Part shown: piece after piece, positions 51,708 through 61,647 of the stretch | Position numbering within the stretch: position 1 is the stretch's first letter | How the letters are laid out: each line of letters opens with the position of its first letter | NCBI RefSeq assembly: GCF_003315175.1 | Contig: NZ_QNRQ01000004.1 | Location: forward strand, 62,001 to 126,000 | DNA length: 64,000 nt | Reading direction: 5' to 3' | DNA from: Eoetvoesiella caeni | GTDB taxonomy: Bacteria > Pseudomonadota > Gammaproteobacteria > Burkholderiales > Burkholderiaceae_B | Position numbers and translations under genes: made by a program | The notes under the pieces: generated by a model | Seen by the model: the letters and a program-made list of their open reading frames with translations, nothing else | What the model was told of the DNA's origin: nothing | Databases searched by the model: none

Positions 51708-52952
51708 TCAGCGATAAACCGGCAAACGCGCGGTAAGCTCGTTGACACGAGCGCGCACGTCGGCAATAGCGGTTTCGCTGCTGTGGTTGTCCAGCACATC
51801 GGCAATAAGATGACCGGTAAGCCGGGCATCGTCTTCAGTAAAGCCGCGCGTTGTCATGGCTGGAGTGCCCAAACGAATGCCGCTGGTTACGAACGGTTTT
51901 TCGGGGTCGTTGGGGATGGCGTTTTTATTGACCGTGATATGGGCCTGGCCCAGCGCGGCCTCAGCCACTTTGCCGGTCAGACCCTTGGGGCGCAAATCGA
52001 CCAGCATGACATGGCTTTCGGTGCGGCCCGAAACAATGCGCAGACCGCGCTCGACCAGAGTGCGGGCCAGCACATCGGCATTCTTGACGACCTGGGCCGC
52101 GTACTGCTTGAACTCGGGGCTAAGCGCCTCTTTGAAGGCCACGGCCTTGGCCGCAATGACATGCATAAGCGGCCCGCCCTGTATACCCGGGAAAATGGCC
52201 GAGTTGACGGCCTTTTCGAATTCCGCCTTCATCATGATGACGCCGCCGCGCGGACCGCGCAGCGACTTGTGCGTGGTGGAGGTAACGAAGTCGGCATGAG
52301 GAAATGGGTTGGGGTACGCGCCGCCGGCGACCAGGCCGGCATAGTGGGCGATATCCACCATGAACAAGGCGCCGTTGTCGTGCGCAATGCGGGCCATGCG
52401 TTCGAAGTCGATGCGCAGGGCATAGGCCGAGGCACCGCCCACGACCAGCTTGGGCTTGTGTTCTTTGGTCAGGCGCTCTAGTTGGTCGTAGTCGATTTCT
52501 TCTTGGGCATTCAGGCCGTACGAATGGAAGTTGTACAGTTTGCCGGACGCATTGACCGGCGAACCATGAGTAAGGTGGCCGCCTTCGGCCAGGCTCATGC
52601 CGAGCACTGAATCGCCCGGCTTGAGCACCGCCATGTACACGCCCTGATTGGCCTGCGAACCCGAATTGGGCTGGACATTGGCCGCCTCGGCGCCGAATAT
52701 CTCTTTCAGGCGATCGATGGCCAGTTGCTCGACGACATCGACGTACTCGCAGCCGCCGTAATAGCGCTTGCCGGGATAGCCTTCAGCGTACTTGTTGGTG
52801 AGCTGGGTGCCCTGGGCCTGCATGACAGCGGGGCTGGCGTAGTTTTCCGAGGCGATTAGCTCGATATGCTGTTCCTGACGGACGTCTTCCTTCTGGATCG
52901 CGGCCCATACTTCGGGATCGGCTTGGTCAAGTGTGAGTGAACGGTCAAACAT
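51708..52952 (-). CDS. glyA: Serine hydroxymethyltransferase
   Basis: 414 residues. The PLP-binding lysine is in [15 protein letters not shown], with [14 protein letters not shown] near the N-terminus and [17 protein letters not shown] ahead of the lysine. It interconverts serine and glycine while loading methylene-tetrahydrofolate. The ribosome site AGGAAG lies just before ATG 52952. The 237 bases upstream contain a small CACGCC/GGCGTG hairpin (53060-53076) but no glycine riboswitch that I can recognise. Confidence 0.97.
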   Translation of the reverse strand: MFDRSLTLDQADPEVWAAIQKEDVRQEQHIELIASENYASPAVMQAQGTQLTNKYAEGYPGKRYYGGCEYVDVVEQLAIDRLKEIFGAEAANVQPNSGSQANQGVYMAVLKPGDSVLGMSLAEGGHLTHGSPVNASGKLYNFHSYGLNAQEEIDYDQLERLTKEHKPKLVVGGASAYALRIDFERMARIAHDNGALFMVDIAHYAGLVAGGAYPNPFPHADFVTSTTHKSLRGPRGGVIMMKAEFEKAVNSAIFPGIQGGPLMHVIAAKAVAFKEALSPEFKQYAAQVVKNADVLARTLVERGLRIVSGRTESHVMLVDLRPKGLTGKVAEAALGQAHITVNKNAIPNDPEKPFVTSGIRLGTPAMTTRGFTEDDARLTGHLIADVLDNHSSETAIADVRARVNELTARLPVYR

Positions 52953-53189
52953 GAGGCTTCCTAGAGATTGGTACGGCGGATAAGATGGAAGGCATTTTAC
53001 CGCGAATGACGCGCAGCCTCGGCCATCAGGCCAACATTGCCGGCTAATCCGCCCGATTTCACGCCAAAAAGGCGTGTTCGCGAAGCTGCCTCAAGTTAGT
53101 ATGCATGAAACTCATGTTGAGCCGCAGAGCGCCCCAGCCTGGGTGCCGGCCCGCGCCTCGAAGAGCGGGGCTTGATTTTCAGCCTGGGT

Positions 53190-53822
53190 TTACGCCTGCA
53201 GCAAACGCGGATTCAGGGTGTACCAGCCCATGATGGAAGCCTGGTCCAGCACATGGCCCTGCATGGCTTTGAGCACGTCGTCGCCATTGAACGAACCTTC
53301 AACTGCAAGCTGCGCGACATCAAGCGCATACAGCGTAAAAATATAGCGATGCTGAATGGCATCGTTCCAGGGCGGGCAAGGGCCGTCGTAGCCGAAATAG
53401 TCGCCCTTCATGTCGTGGTCGCCCGAAAACCAGCCGGTAAAGCTGTTAAGCCCCTGGCGCGTGCCGTTGATGGCCATGGGGCCGGGCTTGCCGCGCGGCG
53501 TTATGTCGTTCGAGTAGCTGCCCTCGGCGATTACCGTGGTGTCGGGCGCGATGTCGACCAGCACCCAATGGTAGAAATCCACGCGTGGCAAATCGGCGGG
53601 AACTTCGCGGCCCTCGACATTGACGTCGTCCGGACGGCTGGGGACGTCGGGATCGTGGCAGATCAGAACAAACGACTGCGTGCCGCGCGGAGCGCCGACC
53701 CAGGCCAGTTGGGGATTGGCATTGCCCGCCAAGGCGATATGCAGGGCGGGATCGACTTTCCCGAACGCATTTCTTTCGGGAATGCGATCCTGATCGTGAA
53801 ATGAAGTGCTGGAAAGTTTCAT
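53190..53822 (-). CDS. YbhB/YbcL family Raf kinase inhibitor-like protein (PEBP fold)
   Basis: 210 residues. PEBP-type elements are GNANPQLAWVGAPRGTQSFV, CHDPDVPSRPDD, FYHWVLVDIAPDTTVIAEG and YFGYDGPCPPWNDAIQHRYI, which together form the anion-binding pocket. Function in bacteria is unclear. It begins 13 bases after tyrS ends on the same strand, so the two are likely co-transcribed. Confidence 0.92.
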   Translation of the reverse strand: MKLSSTSFHDQDRIPERNAFGKVDPALHIALAGNANPQLAWVGAPRGTQSFVLICHDPDVPSRPDDVNVEGREVPADLPRVDFYHWVLVDIAPDTTVIAEGSYSNDITPRGKPGPMAINGTRQGLNSFTGWFSGDHDMKGDYFGYDGPCPPWNDAIQHRYIFTLYALDVAQLAVEGSFNGDDVLKAMQGHVLDQASIMGWYTLNPRLLQA

Positions 53823-53835
53823 GGGACCTCCTAAG

Positions 53836-55065
53836 CTAGCCGTTAAGCGTTACGCGGGCGAACTTGCGTTTGCCCACCTGGACCACATAAGTGCCGGCAA
53901 CCAGTTGCAGCCCTTTGTCGTCGATGCGGTCGCCGTCAATACGCACGCCGCGCTGTTCGATATTGCGTTGCGCTTCAGAGGCCGATGCGACCAAGCCCGC
54001 TTCGCGCAAGACCTTGAGTATGCCCAGCGGCGCGCCGCCAATCTGGATCTCGGGCATGTCGTCGGGAATGACCCCATCGCGAAAGCGCGCCTCGAAGCGC
54101 GCCAGCGCATCGTGCGCCGCTTGCTGCGAGTGAAAGCGCGCCACGATTTCCTGCCCGAGCAGCACCTTTGTGTCGCGCGGATTGGCGCCGTCGGCGACCT
54201 GTTTTTTCAGTAGCTCGATCTCGTCCATGGAACGGAACGAAAGCAGCTCGTAGTATTTCCACATCAGGGTATCGGAAATCGACATCAGCTTGCCGAACAT
54301 GGAGTCGGGAGCCTCGGTGATACCGATGTAATTGCCTTTGGACTTGGACATCTTGTCGACGCCGTCGGTTCCCTCGAGCAAGGGCATGGTCAAGATGCAC
54401 TGGGGTTCCTGGCCGTATTCCTTCTGCAGTTCGCGGCCCACAAGAAGATTGAACTTCTGGTCGGTACCGCCAAGTTCCAGGTCGGCCTTCAGGGCGACCG
54501 AATCATAGCCCTGCATCAGCGGATATAGAAACTCGTGCACCGAGATGGGGATGCCGCCCTTGAAGCGGCGAGTGAAGTCTTCGCGTTCCATCATGCGCGC
54601 GACGGTATAGCGCGACGCCAATTGAATAAGCCCGCGCGCGCCCAGAGGGTCGCACCATTCGGAGTTATAGCGGATTTCCGTCTTGTCGGGGTCCAGCACC
54701 AGGCTGGCCTGCGCGTAATACGTCTTGGCGTTTTCCTGGATTTGTTCGGCGGTAAGCGGCGGGCGGGTTGCATTGCGCCCGCTGGGGTCGCCGATCATGG
54801 AGGTGAAGTCGCCGATAAGGAAAATGACGGTATGCCCGAGATCCTGCAATTGCCGCATTTTATTGAGAACCACCGTGTGACCCAAATGAATGTCGGGTGC
54901 AGTGGGATCCAGGCCCAGCTTGATACGCAAGGGCTGGCCGGTAGCCCGGCTGCGCGCCAGTTTGCGGGCGAACTCGGACTCTACCAGCAGTTCGTCGCAC
55001 CCCCGTTTGGCAACACGCAGATCGGCTTCGACTTCGGGCGTAATAGGAGCTTCGGGGGACGACAT
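53836..55065 (-). CDS. tyrS: Tyrosyl-tRNA synthetase
   Basis: 409 residues from ATG 55065 (a TTG at 55083 would add six). Class I synthetase signatures are [11 protein letters not shown] (HIGH variant HLGH) and DKMSKSKGN (KMSKS). The C-terminal S4 RNA-binding domain (about 345-409) has [19 protein letters not shown] and ends in [15 protein letters not shown]. It charges tRNA-Tyr. It is divergent from the M23 peptidase gene. Confidence 0.96.
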   Translation of the reverse strand: MSSPEAPITPEVEADLRVAKRGCDELLVESEFARKLARSRATGQPLRIKLGLDPTAPDIHLGHTVVLNKMRQLQDLGHTVIFLIGDFTSMIGDPSGRNATRPPLTAEQIQENAKTYYAQASLVLDPDKTEIRYNSEWCDPLGARGLIQLASRYTVARMMEREDFTRRFKGGIPISVHEFLYPLMQGYDSVALKADLELGGTDQKFNLLVGRELQKEYGQEPQCILTMPLLEGTDGVDKMSKSKGNYIGITEAPDSMFGKLMSISDTLMWKYYELLSFRSMDEIELLKKQVADGANPRDTKVLLGQEIVARFHSQQAAHDALARFEARFRDGVIPDDMPEIQIGGAPLGILKVLREAGLVASASEAQRNIEQRGVRIDGDRIDDKGLQLVAGTYVVQVGKRKFARVTLNG

Positions 55066-55319
55066 AATATGAGAACCGCTCAACGATTAGTTAATCAATT
55101 AGTAAAAAAAAGAAAAAAGACTCGAAATCGAGTGATTTTTCCACTAAGATGTTGCGTTAAAGCCGCGAAATTTGTTACAAACCTGTAAATAACATCAACG
55201 CTTCATGCTTGGCGCAACACAATATTATCAGAGTGTCTGGGTCGGGCAACCTTCTGTCGTCCCGCGCTGTGCTCGGGCCGAGTCCTTTAACAGAAAGACG
55301 ACCCACAGGCTTTAGATTT
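55066..55319. promoter_or_regulatory. Divergent promoter region tyrS / M23 peptidase, with small inverted repeat
   Basis: AT-rich stretch between the two start codons. It contains ACTCGA-AA-TCGAGT at 55120-55133 followed by GATTTTT on the plus strand. It could be an operator or a weak hairpin. Both promoters must be here; I could not fix -35/-10 pairs. Confidence 0.4.
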
Positions 55320-56696
55320 ATGTTCAAAAAAGGGATATCAACGGCAACTTCCCTGGCAGGCCTGCAAGCCCGCCCACCCAAGCACCACTATTTTACGAAT
55401 GGCGTAGTATTTGCCGCCACCGGTCTTTTTGCCACCGCCGCCGCCTTGGCCGTAGTGCAACCCAATACCCCCATCAAGCCTCCGCCAGTATACCAAGCGC
55501 ACCAAGCCTTGGCCTTGCCTGCGGTGCTTCCCGGGGCTAGTCCCAGCTTCTCGGCACCGTTCATCGACGAAACGCAAATCCGTCCCGGCGACACGCTGGC
55601 CGCGGTGTTGCAGCGCCTGAATGTAGACGACGACAAGCTGCTGCCGTTCCTGGTTCAGGACAAAAGCGCCAGATCCATCTATAAGCTGTACCCGGGCCGC
55701 AGTGTCCAGGCCGCACTGAACGCCGAAGGCGACCTGGTCTGGCTGCGCTACTACCACACCCCGGGCACCAACGACAAAAGCGGTTTCGTCTCTAAATGGC
55801 TAGAGATCAAACCCGCGGACAACGGTGGCTATACGGCTACTGAACAAAGCCAGGGCACAGACACCCAGGTCCGCATGGCGGAAGGCGAGATCAACAGTTC
55901 GCTGTTCGGCGCAACCGACGCGGCCGGCATCCCCGACGCCATAACGCTGCAAATGGCCGATATCCTGGGCAGCAAGATCGACTTCATGCAGGACTTGCGC
56001 AAGGGCGACCGCTTCCGCGTCGTCTACGAAGCGCACTCGCACGACGGCAAAGGCGTAGGCTCGGGACGCGTCCTGGCCCTGGAATTCATCAACCAGGACA
56101 AAACCTACGATGCCGCCTGGTTTACCCCTTCCCAAGGGCCCGGCGGCTATTACGACTTCAACGGCAGCAATCTTAAAGGCGCCTTCCTGCGCACCGCGCT
56201 TGAATTTTCGCGCATCAGTTCTACTTTCGGCATGCGCAAGCATCCCATACGCGGCAAATGGATAGGCCACCAGGGCGTCGACTACGCCGCCACCACCGGC
56301 ACCCCCATTCACGCCACGGCAAACGGCACAGTGGAATTCATTGGCCAGCAAAACGGCTACGGCAACGTCATTGTTCTAAAGCACTACAACAAGATCACCA
56401 CGCTGTACGCGCATCAAAGCCGCTTTGCCCCCAATCTGAAAAAAGGCGACTCAGTCGAACAAGGCCAGCTGGTCGGCTATGTGGGGTCTACAGGCTGGGC
56501 CACCGGTCCGCACCTGCATTACGAATTCCGCATCGACAACAAACCGGTCAATCCGCTCTCTGTCGACCTGCCGGTAGCCCAGGCACTGGAAGGCGCCGAC
56601 CGCAAGGCGTTTACCCAGGTTGTCGCAAGTTATAAACAGAATATTGAAATGCTGGCCAGCCTGCAAAGCGAAAACATCCAATTGGCCAGCCGCTAG
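55320..56696 (+). CDS. M23 family murein DD-endopeptidase
   Basis: 458 residues from ATG 55320 (MFKKGISTATS); in-frame codons back to 55209 are not protein-like. One N-terminal membrane segment (about 30-50) is followed by a periplasmic region with an OapA/LysM-like part (IRPGDTLAAVLQRLNVDDDK). The LytM domain has metal ligands in GHQGVDYAATTGTPI (HxxxD), then YAHQSR and TGPHLHYEFRI (HxH), so it appears active. It cleaves peptidoglycan cross-links. The position beside tyrS and anmK is conserved in proteobacteria; anmK follows by 18 bases. Confidence 0.93.
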   Translation: MFKKGISTATSLAGLQARPPKHHYFTNGVVFAATGLFATAAALAVVQPNTPIKPPPVYQAHQALALPAVLPGASPSFSAPFIDETQIRPGDTLAAVLQRLNVDDDKLLPFLVQDKSARSIYKLYPGRSVQAALNAEGDLVWLRYYHTPGTNDKSGFVSKWLEIKPADNGGYTATEQSQGTDTQVRMAEGEINSSLFGATDAAGIPDAITLQMADILGSKIDFMQDLRKGDRFRVVYEAHSHDGKGVGSGRVLALEFINQDKTYDAAWFTPSQGPGGYYDFNGSNLKGAFLRTALEFSRISSTFGMRKHPIRGKWIGHQGVDYAATTGTPIHATANGTVEFIGQQNGYGNVIVLKHYNKITTLYAHQSRFAPNLKKGDSVEQGQLVGYVGSTGWATGPHLHYEFRIDNKPVNPLSVDLPVAQALEGADRKAFTQVVASYKQNIEMLASLQSENIQLASR

Positions 56697-56714
56697 GGCC
56701 GGGCCAGCACGCTT

Positions 56715-57821
56715 ATGGCCAGCCCAGAGTTTTTTATCGGCCTGATGTCGGGCACCAGCACCGACGGGGTCGATGCCGTACTTGCCGATTTCTCCGGCAA
56801 AACGCCGCGCATTGCAGCCCAAGCCTCGCTGCCCATGCCGCAAACCTTGCGCACTGAATTTCTGGCCTTGAACTTGCCCGGCCACAATGAACTGGCACGA
56901 GCCGCCCTAGCCGGCAATGAACTGGCCAAGCTGTATGCAGGCGTCAGCAAGCAGGTGCTGGCGCAGGCCGGCCTATCGGCCCATGACGTTGCGGCTATTG
57001 GCGCTCACGGCCAAACGGTGCGCCACGCTCCCGAAAGCGGCTACACGCTGCAAATCAACAGCCCCGCCCTGCTGGCCGAACTGACCGGCATTGCCGTCAT
57101 TGCCGATTTTCGCGCACGTGATGTTGCGGCTGGCGGCCAGGGCGCCCCGCTGGTGCCTGGCTTTCATGAAGCCATTTTCAATTGCGAACATCCCAGAGTG
57201 GTACTGAACCTGGGCGGCATCGGCAATATCACCGTGCTGCAGCCGGGCCAGGCCGTGCGCGGCTTCGATACCGGCCCAGCCAATGTTCTGCTGGATCTGT
57301 GGTGCCAGCGGCATACGGGCGCGGCCTATGACGACCAGGGCCTTTGGGCGGCCAGCGGCACGGCCATTCCGGAATTGCTTGAAACCCTTATCCGGGACGA
57401 ACCCTGGTTTGCCCTGCCACCGCCCAAATCAACAGGCCGGGACCTGTTCAATGCAAGATGGCTGGATCAACGGCTGGCCTCTATCCAGCATCAAAGCCTG
57501 GCCCCCAATGATGTGCAGGCAAGCCTGCAAAGCCTTACCGTCCATACGGTTGCCAATGCCATCAAGGCCTGCGCCCCTGCAACGCAAGAGATCCTGGTGT
57601 GCGGAGGCGGAGCGCAAAACGCGGGCCTTATGCACGAACTGGAGCACGTTACGCAACGCGCCGTGCGGCCTACCTCGGAGCTGGGCGTCCCGCCGCAAAT
57701 GGTAGAGGCGCTTGCCTTTGCCTGGCTGGCCTGGGCTTACGAGCATGGCCGCCCGGCAGGCCTTCCCGCCGTAACAGGGGCGCGCCACGCCAACGTGCTG
57801 GGATGCAAATACCCCGCCTGA
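56715..57821 (+). CDS. anmK: Anhydro-N-acetylmuramic acid kinase
   Basis: 368 residues, ASKHA fold. The phosphate loop is IGLMSGTSTDGVDAVLADF, followed by AIGAHGQTVRHAP, IADFRARDVAAGGQGAPLVP (adenosine/sugar pocket) and LNLGGIGNITVL, FDTGPANVLLD. It converts anhydroMurNAc to MurNAc-6-P in cell-wall recycling, a product of lytic transglycosylases such as MltD. It lies 18 bases after the M23 peptidase, probably in one operon. Confidence 0.96.
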   Translation: MASPEFFIGLMSGTSTDGVDAVLADFSGKTPRIAAQASLPMPQTLRTEFLALNLPGHNELARAALAGNELAKLYAGVSKQVLAQAGLSAHDVAAIGAHGQTVRHAPESGYTLQINSPALLAELTGIAVIADFRARDVAAGGQGAPLVPGFHEAIFNCEHPRVVLNLGGIGNITVLQPGQAVRGFDTGPANVLLDLWCQRHTGAAYDDQGLWAASGTAIPELLETLIRDEPWFALPPPKSTGRDLFNARWLDQRLASIQHQSLAPNDVQASLQSLTVHTVANAIKACAPATQEILVCGGGAQNAGLMHELEHVTQRAVRPTSELGVPPQMVEALAFAWLAWAYEHGRPAGLPAVTGARHANVLGCKYPA

Positions 57822-57870
57822 TTTTATCGTCGCGCTACGAACGGTTTCAGATTCCGATCGTACTTCGCCA

Positions 57871-57915
57871 TAAAAAACACCCCAAAGCTTGAATCAGTGT
57901 TCAACTTTTGGGGTG
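57871..57915 (-). terminator. Rho-independent terminator after erpA
   Basis: CACCCCAAA (57878-57886) pairs with TTTGGGGTG (57907-57915). On the minus strand the stem is followed by TTTTTTA, so it terminates the erpA transcript. It also lies downstream of anmK. Confidence 0.8.
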
Positions 57916-58029
57916 CAGTCAAAAACAGGCGGGTATCGAGGCAGAGCAGCCGGTACGGATGTCCGGCGGCAATCGAACCGCCGCGGGATGCGCGCTATAT
58001 GCGCGAATCCCGGATCGCTTGTTCAGGGT

Positions 58030-58401
58030 TCAGGCCGTGAACGATGAGCCGCAACCGCAGGTGGACGTAGCGTTGGGATTGCGGATAACGAACTGCGAAC
58101 CTTCGATGTCGTCTTTGTAGTCGATTTCGGCGCCGAACAGATACTGGAAGCTCATGGGGTCGACCAGAAGCTGGACGCCTTCTTTGTCGATGGTGGTGTC
58201 GTCGTCGTTGATGACTTCATCGAACGTAAAACCGTACTGAAAGCCCGAGCAACCGCCGCCCTGTACAAAAACACGCAGTTTGAGTTCGGGGTTGCCTTCT
58301 TCAGCCAACAGGTCCTTGACCTTGGCCGCGGCGGCATCGGTAAACACCAGGGCGGGAGGCGGCGGGGCTTGCAGGTTGACGGATTCAGTCAAGGTAGTCA
58401 T
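58030..58401 (-). CDS. erpA: Iron-sulfur cluster insertion protein ErpA
   Basis: 123 residues from ATG 58401 with an AGGAG ribosome site. A-type carrier motifs are present: [13 protein letters not shown] holds the first Cys and the C-terminal TCGCGSSF the CxC pair. ErpA delivers Fe-S clusters to apo-enzymes such as IspG/IspH. It is followed by a minus-strand terminator. Confidence 0.96.
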   Translation of the reverse strand: MTTLTESVNLQAPPPPALVFTDAAAAKVKDLLAEEGNPELKLRVFVQGGGCSGFQYGFTFDEVINDDDTTIDKEGVQLLVDPMSFQYLFGAEIDYKDDIEGSQFVIRNPNATSTCGCGSSFTA

Positions 58402-58469
58402 TTGGTACTCCTGGCAATAAATGAATTGCACAATAAAAAATCAATGGCGGGCCAATGCCGCGCTGTCAG

Positions 58470-59270
58470 TCAGGGCGCGGAAGGCAACGATACCGTGCGA
58501 GATACACGTACTGTTTTACCTTCCAGGATATTGAGCGTAACCGTTTTAGGTACAAAACCCGCGGGAATGCTCAGTAGCCCTTCGCTGCGCTGAAACTGGT
58601 CGAAGCTTAATTCCAGCTTTTGGGGTTCGGCCTTGCTACCCGCCGAAGCAGCATCCACCTGCGCGGCCGCATTGGTGCTTGCACGCATATCCGCAGCTTG
58701 AGCAGGTTCTAGCGTTATTTTAACCGCTTTCCCCTTTTCAGTTCCGTTAGCCACAAATTCCATAAGGCCATTGAAGGCGGTCTCGCCGGGCGCATTGCGC
58801 ATCAGCAATGTCTTATAGCTTAAGATGGAGCCTTGACGCTGGATATCAAGGGCCCGGATACTGATTGAGCCGTTTGGACCGGGAGGCAGCAACTGGTTGA
58901 AAAAAGCCAATTGGTCGCGCGCCCGGCCAAGATCCTGCTGAGTGGCCTGCAATGTGGCCTCAAGGCTTTTACGCGTGCTTTCTTCCACGGCCAGCCGGCC
59001 TTCAAAGGCGTCGGCACGCATCATTGCCGCGTTAAGATCGTATAAATGCTGAGCGGCCGTTACGTCGAGCTGCTTTTTAAGGTCTTCGTACTGCCGCTGG
59101 CCGCTGTCAAGCATGTAGCGCGAACCGCCATACCCCAGCGCCAAGCCAAGCAGCAGCGCCACCGCCAAGCCTATATACCAGCGGCCGCGGGACAATGCGC
59201 CCGGCGATCGTGCCGGCGCCGGGCTTGGGCCCGGTGGCATTTGCTCTACCGCATCGTCTTCTTTACCCAT
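58470..59270 (-). CDS. DUF6776-like single-pass membrane protein
   Basis: 266 residues. A Pro/Ala-rich cytoplasmic N-terminus precedes one membrane helix (about 32-50) and then a coiled coil (about 58-120: QRQYEDLKKQL, RARDQLAFFNQLL). A globular C-terminal region has GSISIRALDIQRQG and VPKTVTLNILEGKTVRVSR. It resembles the conserved betaproteobacterial family DUF6776, whose function is unknown. It lies 68 bases upstream of erpA and may be co-transcribed with it. Confidence 0.78.
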   Translation of the reverse strand: MGKEDDAVEQMPPGPSPAPARSPGALSRGRWYIGLAVALLLGLALGYGGSRYMLDSGQRQYEDLKKQLDVTAAQHLYDLNAAMMRADAFEGRLAVEESTRKSLEATLQATQQDLGRARDQLAFFNQLLPPGPNGSISIRALDIQRQGSILSYKTLLMRNAPGETAFNGLMEFVANGTEKGKAVKITLEPAQAADMRASTNAAAQVDAASAGSKAEPQKLELSFDQFQRSEGLLSIPAGFVPKTVTLNILEGKTVRVSRTVSLPSAP

Positions 59271-59325
59271 TACTGACAGACCCCTTCAGTGCACGGGAAG
59301 TTCGAAAGAACTGTGTAAATGAATG

Positions 59326-60387
59326 TTATGGCAGGACCGCAATATGCCGCAAACCGGCGTCTTCGGGCAGGCCGAACATTAGGTTCATGTTTTGCACGGC
59401 TTGGCCGGCTGCGCCCTTGACCAGATTGTCCTGCACAACCAGAAGAATGAGTTGGTCGCCGCCGCCCGGACGGTGCACAGCAATACGCAATTGGTTGGAG
59501 CCCCGGACAGAACGGGTTTCAGGCTGGCTGCCCGCCGGCATGACGTCAACGAAAGCCTCGTTGGCGTAGCGCTGTTCGAACAATGCCTGAAAATCGGTAT
59601 CCATCGCCTCGGGCAGGATACGGGCATAGATTGTTGAAAACATGCCGCGGATCATGGGAACCAGGTGCGGCACAAAAGTAAGACCCACGGGCCCGCCCGC
59701 AATGGTCTCAAGCTGTTCGCACACCTCGGGGCGATGGCGATGCCCCGCAACCCCATAGGCCTTGAAGTTATCGCTGGCCTCGGAAAACAGCGTGGCGACC
59801 TCGGCCTTGCGCCCCGCGCCCGAAACTCCGGACTTGGAGTCGGCAATGATATGTGCGGTATCGACGAGCTTGCGCCCGCCCTCGAGCAAAGGCAGCAAGC
59901 CCAGAATTACCGTAGTCGGATAGCAGCCGGGGTTGCCGACGACCCGGGCCTTGGCGATTTTGGCGCGATTGAGTTCAACCAGGCCGTACACGGACTGCGC
60001 CAGGACTTCCGGGCAGGCATGCGGCATTTTGTACCAGCTTTCGAACACCTGGGTGTCCTGCAGGCGGAAATCGGCCGCCAGGTCGATAATACGCACGCCC
60101 TTGTCCAGCAGCTCTTTGGCCTGGTTCATGGCAACGCCATGGGGTGTAGCAAAAAACACGACGTCGCATTGGTCCAGCGCCGCTTTTTCAGGGGTGGAAA
60201 AGCATAGGTCCACATAGCCGCGCAAGTTCGGGAACATATCGGCCACCGGCATGCCGTCTTCTTTGCGCGAAGTAATTGCCGTAAGGTCGACATTGGGATG
60301 CAAGGCCAGCAGGCGCAATAACTCGACACCGGTATAACCTGTGCCACCGACAATGCCTACTTTTACCCGAGATCCTGATGCCGCCAT
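59326..60387 (-). CDS. argC: N-acetyl-gamma-glutamyl-phosphate reductase
   Basis: 353 residues. The NADP-binding start is [20 protein letters not shown]. The catalytic cysteine is in [16 protein letters not shown], and the substrate His in [11 protein letters not shown]. It reduces N-acetylglutamyl phosphate to the semialdehyde in arginine synthesis. It follows the rplM-rpsI operon but is separated from it by a strong terminator. Confidence 0.96.
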   Translation of the reverse strand: MAASGSRVKVGIVGGTGYTGVELLRLLALHPNVDLTAITSRKEDGMPVADMFPNLRGYVDLCFSTPEKAALDQCDVVFFATPHGVAMNQAKELLDKGVRIIDLAADFRLQDTQVFESWYKMPHACPEVLAQSVYGLVELNRAKIAKARVVGNPGCYPTTVILGLLPLLEGGRKLVDTAHIIADSKSGVSGAGRKAEVATLFSEASDNFKAYGVAGHRHRPEVCEQLETIAGGPVGLTFVPHLVPMIRGMFSTIYARILPEAMDTDFQALFEQRYANEAFVDVMPAGSQPETRSVRGSNQLRIAVHRPGGGDQLILLVVQDNLVKGAAGQAVQNMNLMFGLPEDAGLRHIAVLP

Positions 60388-60496
60388 GATGATGTCCTGA
60401 AAGACTGAATGGCCGGGTGAAATTTCCGGGCCATGGAATTAATTATGCAATAGGCCAAGTTTACCAGTAAGGTAAATCCTTGAATGGCCCGGCGAT

Positions 60497-60523
60497 AAAA
60501 AAAGCCCCCGAAAGGGGGCTTTT
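60497..60523 (-). terminator. Rho-independent terminator after rpsI
   Basis: AAAAGCCCCC-GAAA-GGGGGCTTTT with a GNRA-type loop; on the minus strand it is followed by seven T residues. It closes the rplM-rpsI operon. Confidence 0.95.
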
Positions 60524-60559
60524 GAGTCGCACAGGGCGCAAAGCCCCGGTACAGCAGAA

Positions 60560-60952
60560 TTAACGCTTGCTGAACTGCTTGCGACGACGTGCTTTGTGGA
60601 AACCGACTTTTTTACGTTCGACTTCACGGGCATCGCGAGTTACCAGGCCAGCCTGCTTGAGCGAAGGCTTGAGCGTTTCATCGTAGTCGATGAGCGCGCG
60701 GGTAATGCCGTGACGCACTGCGCCGGCCTGGCCGCTTTCGCCGCCGCCATGCACATTGATATGAAAGTCGAAGGACTCGAGGTGGCCAGTCAGCTCTAGG
60801 GGCTGACGAACGACCATGCGTCCGGTTTCACGAGCAAAGTATTCATCGACAGGCTTGCCGTTGACCACGATTTTGCCCGAACCTTTTTTCAAGAACACGC
60901 GAGCCACCGAGGTTTTGCGGCGGCCTGTTCCATAGTTCCAATTACCGATCAT
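60560..60952 (-). CDS. rpsI: 30S ribosomal protein S9
   Basis: 130 residues, full length. It has [39 protein letters not shown] and the basic C-terminal tail [11 protein letters not shown] that reaches the ribosomal P site. It lies 9 bases after rplM, the usual operon. Confidence 0.99.
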   Translation of the reverse strand: MIGNWNYGTGRRKTSVARVFLKKGSGKIVVNGKPVDEYFARETGRMVVRQPLELTGHLESFDFHINVHGGGESGQAGAVRHGITRALIDYDETLKPSLKQAGLVTRDAREVERKKVGFHKARRRKQFSKR

Positions 60953-60961
60953 GACCTGTCC

Positions 60962-61390
60962 TTAGAATTCCAGCGGTTTAGGCTGTTGAGCTGAATGAGG
61001 ATGCTCGGCGCCAGCATAAACCTTAAGTTTCTTGGCCATGGCATAACCCAGCGGACCCTTGGGCAGCATGCCCTTGACGGCTTTCTGCAGAGCACGGCCG
61101 GGAAAACGCTGTTGCATTTTCTCGAATGTGGTTTCGGTAATGCCGCCGGGATAACCCGAGTGACGGTAGTAACGCTTGTCTTGCGCCTTGTTGCCGGTAA
61201 CGACAATTTCAGCGGCGTTAATAATGACGATGTAATCGCCGGTGTCAACGTGAGGCGTGAATTCTGGCTTGTGCTTGCCACGCAAACGGCGTGCGACTTC
61301 GCTGGCCACACGACCGAGGACTTTGCCCTTGGCGTCAATCACGAACCAGTCACGTTTGACTTCATGCGGCTTGGCCACAAAGGTCTTCAT
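60962..61390 (-). CDS. rplM: 50S ribosomal protein L13
   Basis: 142 residues from ATG 61390 ([15 protein letters not shown]), the usual L13 start; an in-frame ATG at 61402 has an AGG directly abutting it and would add four residues. Conserved features are [37 protein letters not shown] and [20 protein letters not shown]. It is an early assembly protein of the large subunit and heads the rplM-rpsI operon. Confidence 0.98.
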   Translation of the reverse strand: MKTFVAKPHEVKRDWFVIDAKGKVLGRVASEVARRLRGKHKPEFTPHVDTGDYIVIINAAEIVVTGNKAQDKRYYRHSGYPGGITETTFEKMQQRFPGRALQKAVKGMLPKGPLGYAMAKKLKVYAGAEHPHSAQQPKPLEF

Positions 61391-61591
61391 GATGGTGTTC
61401 ATCCTAAAATTAGTTTCGCGCCCAAAAAAACGTTTCTAGGCACGCTTAACCCAAAACCCTGCCTGGCCTAAGCGTTGTAACTTCGCCCGTGCCTTTGACA
61501 AGAATAAATAGGTAAGCCCGTTATAGTAGCATATCTTGTTGTTTTTCCAAGGGTTGTCTATGCAAACAGGCAGTGCCGGCCGCCCCGCAAT

Positions 61592-61622
61592 GCAAAAAAG
61601 CTGCCAATTGCAGCTTTTTTGC
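61592..61622. terminator. Rho-independent terminator (bidirectional, 13-bp stem)
   Basis: GCAAAAAAGCTGC pairs with GCAGCTTTTTTGC around CAATT. A-tract and T-tract make it work on either strand. It ends the TRAP binding-protein gene (stop at 61648) and isolates the rplM promoter region. Confidence 0.92.
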
Positions 61623-61647
61623 CATAGTGCAAAACCCTTGCCGCCAA

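Noticed and set aside
52953-53189. Glycine riboswitch upstream of glyA
   Set aside because: Only a small CACGCC/GGCGTG hairpin is present; no tandem aptamer pattern is visible.
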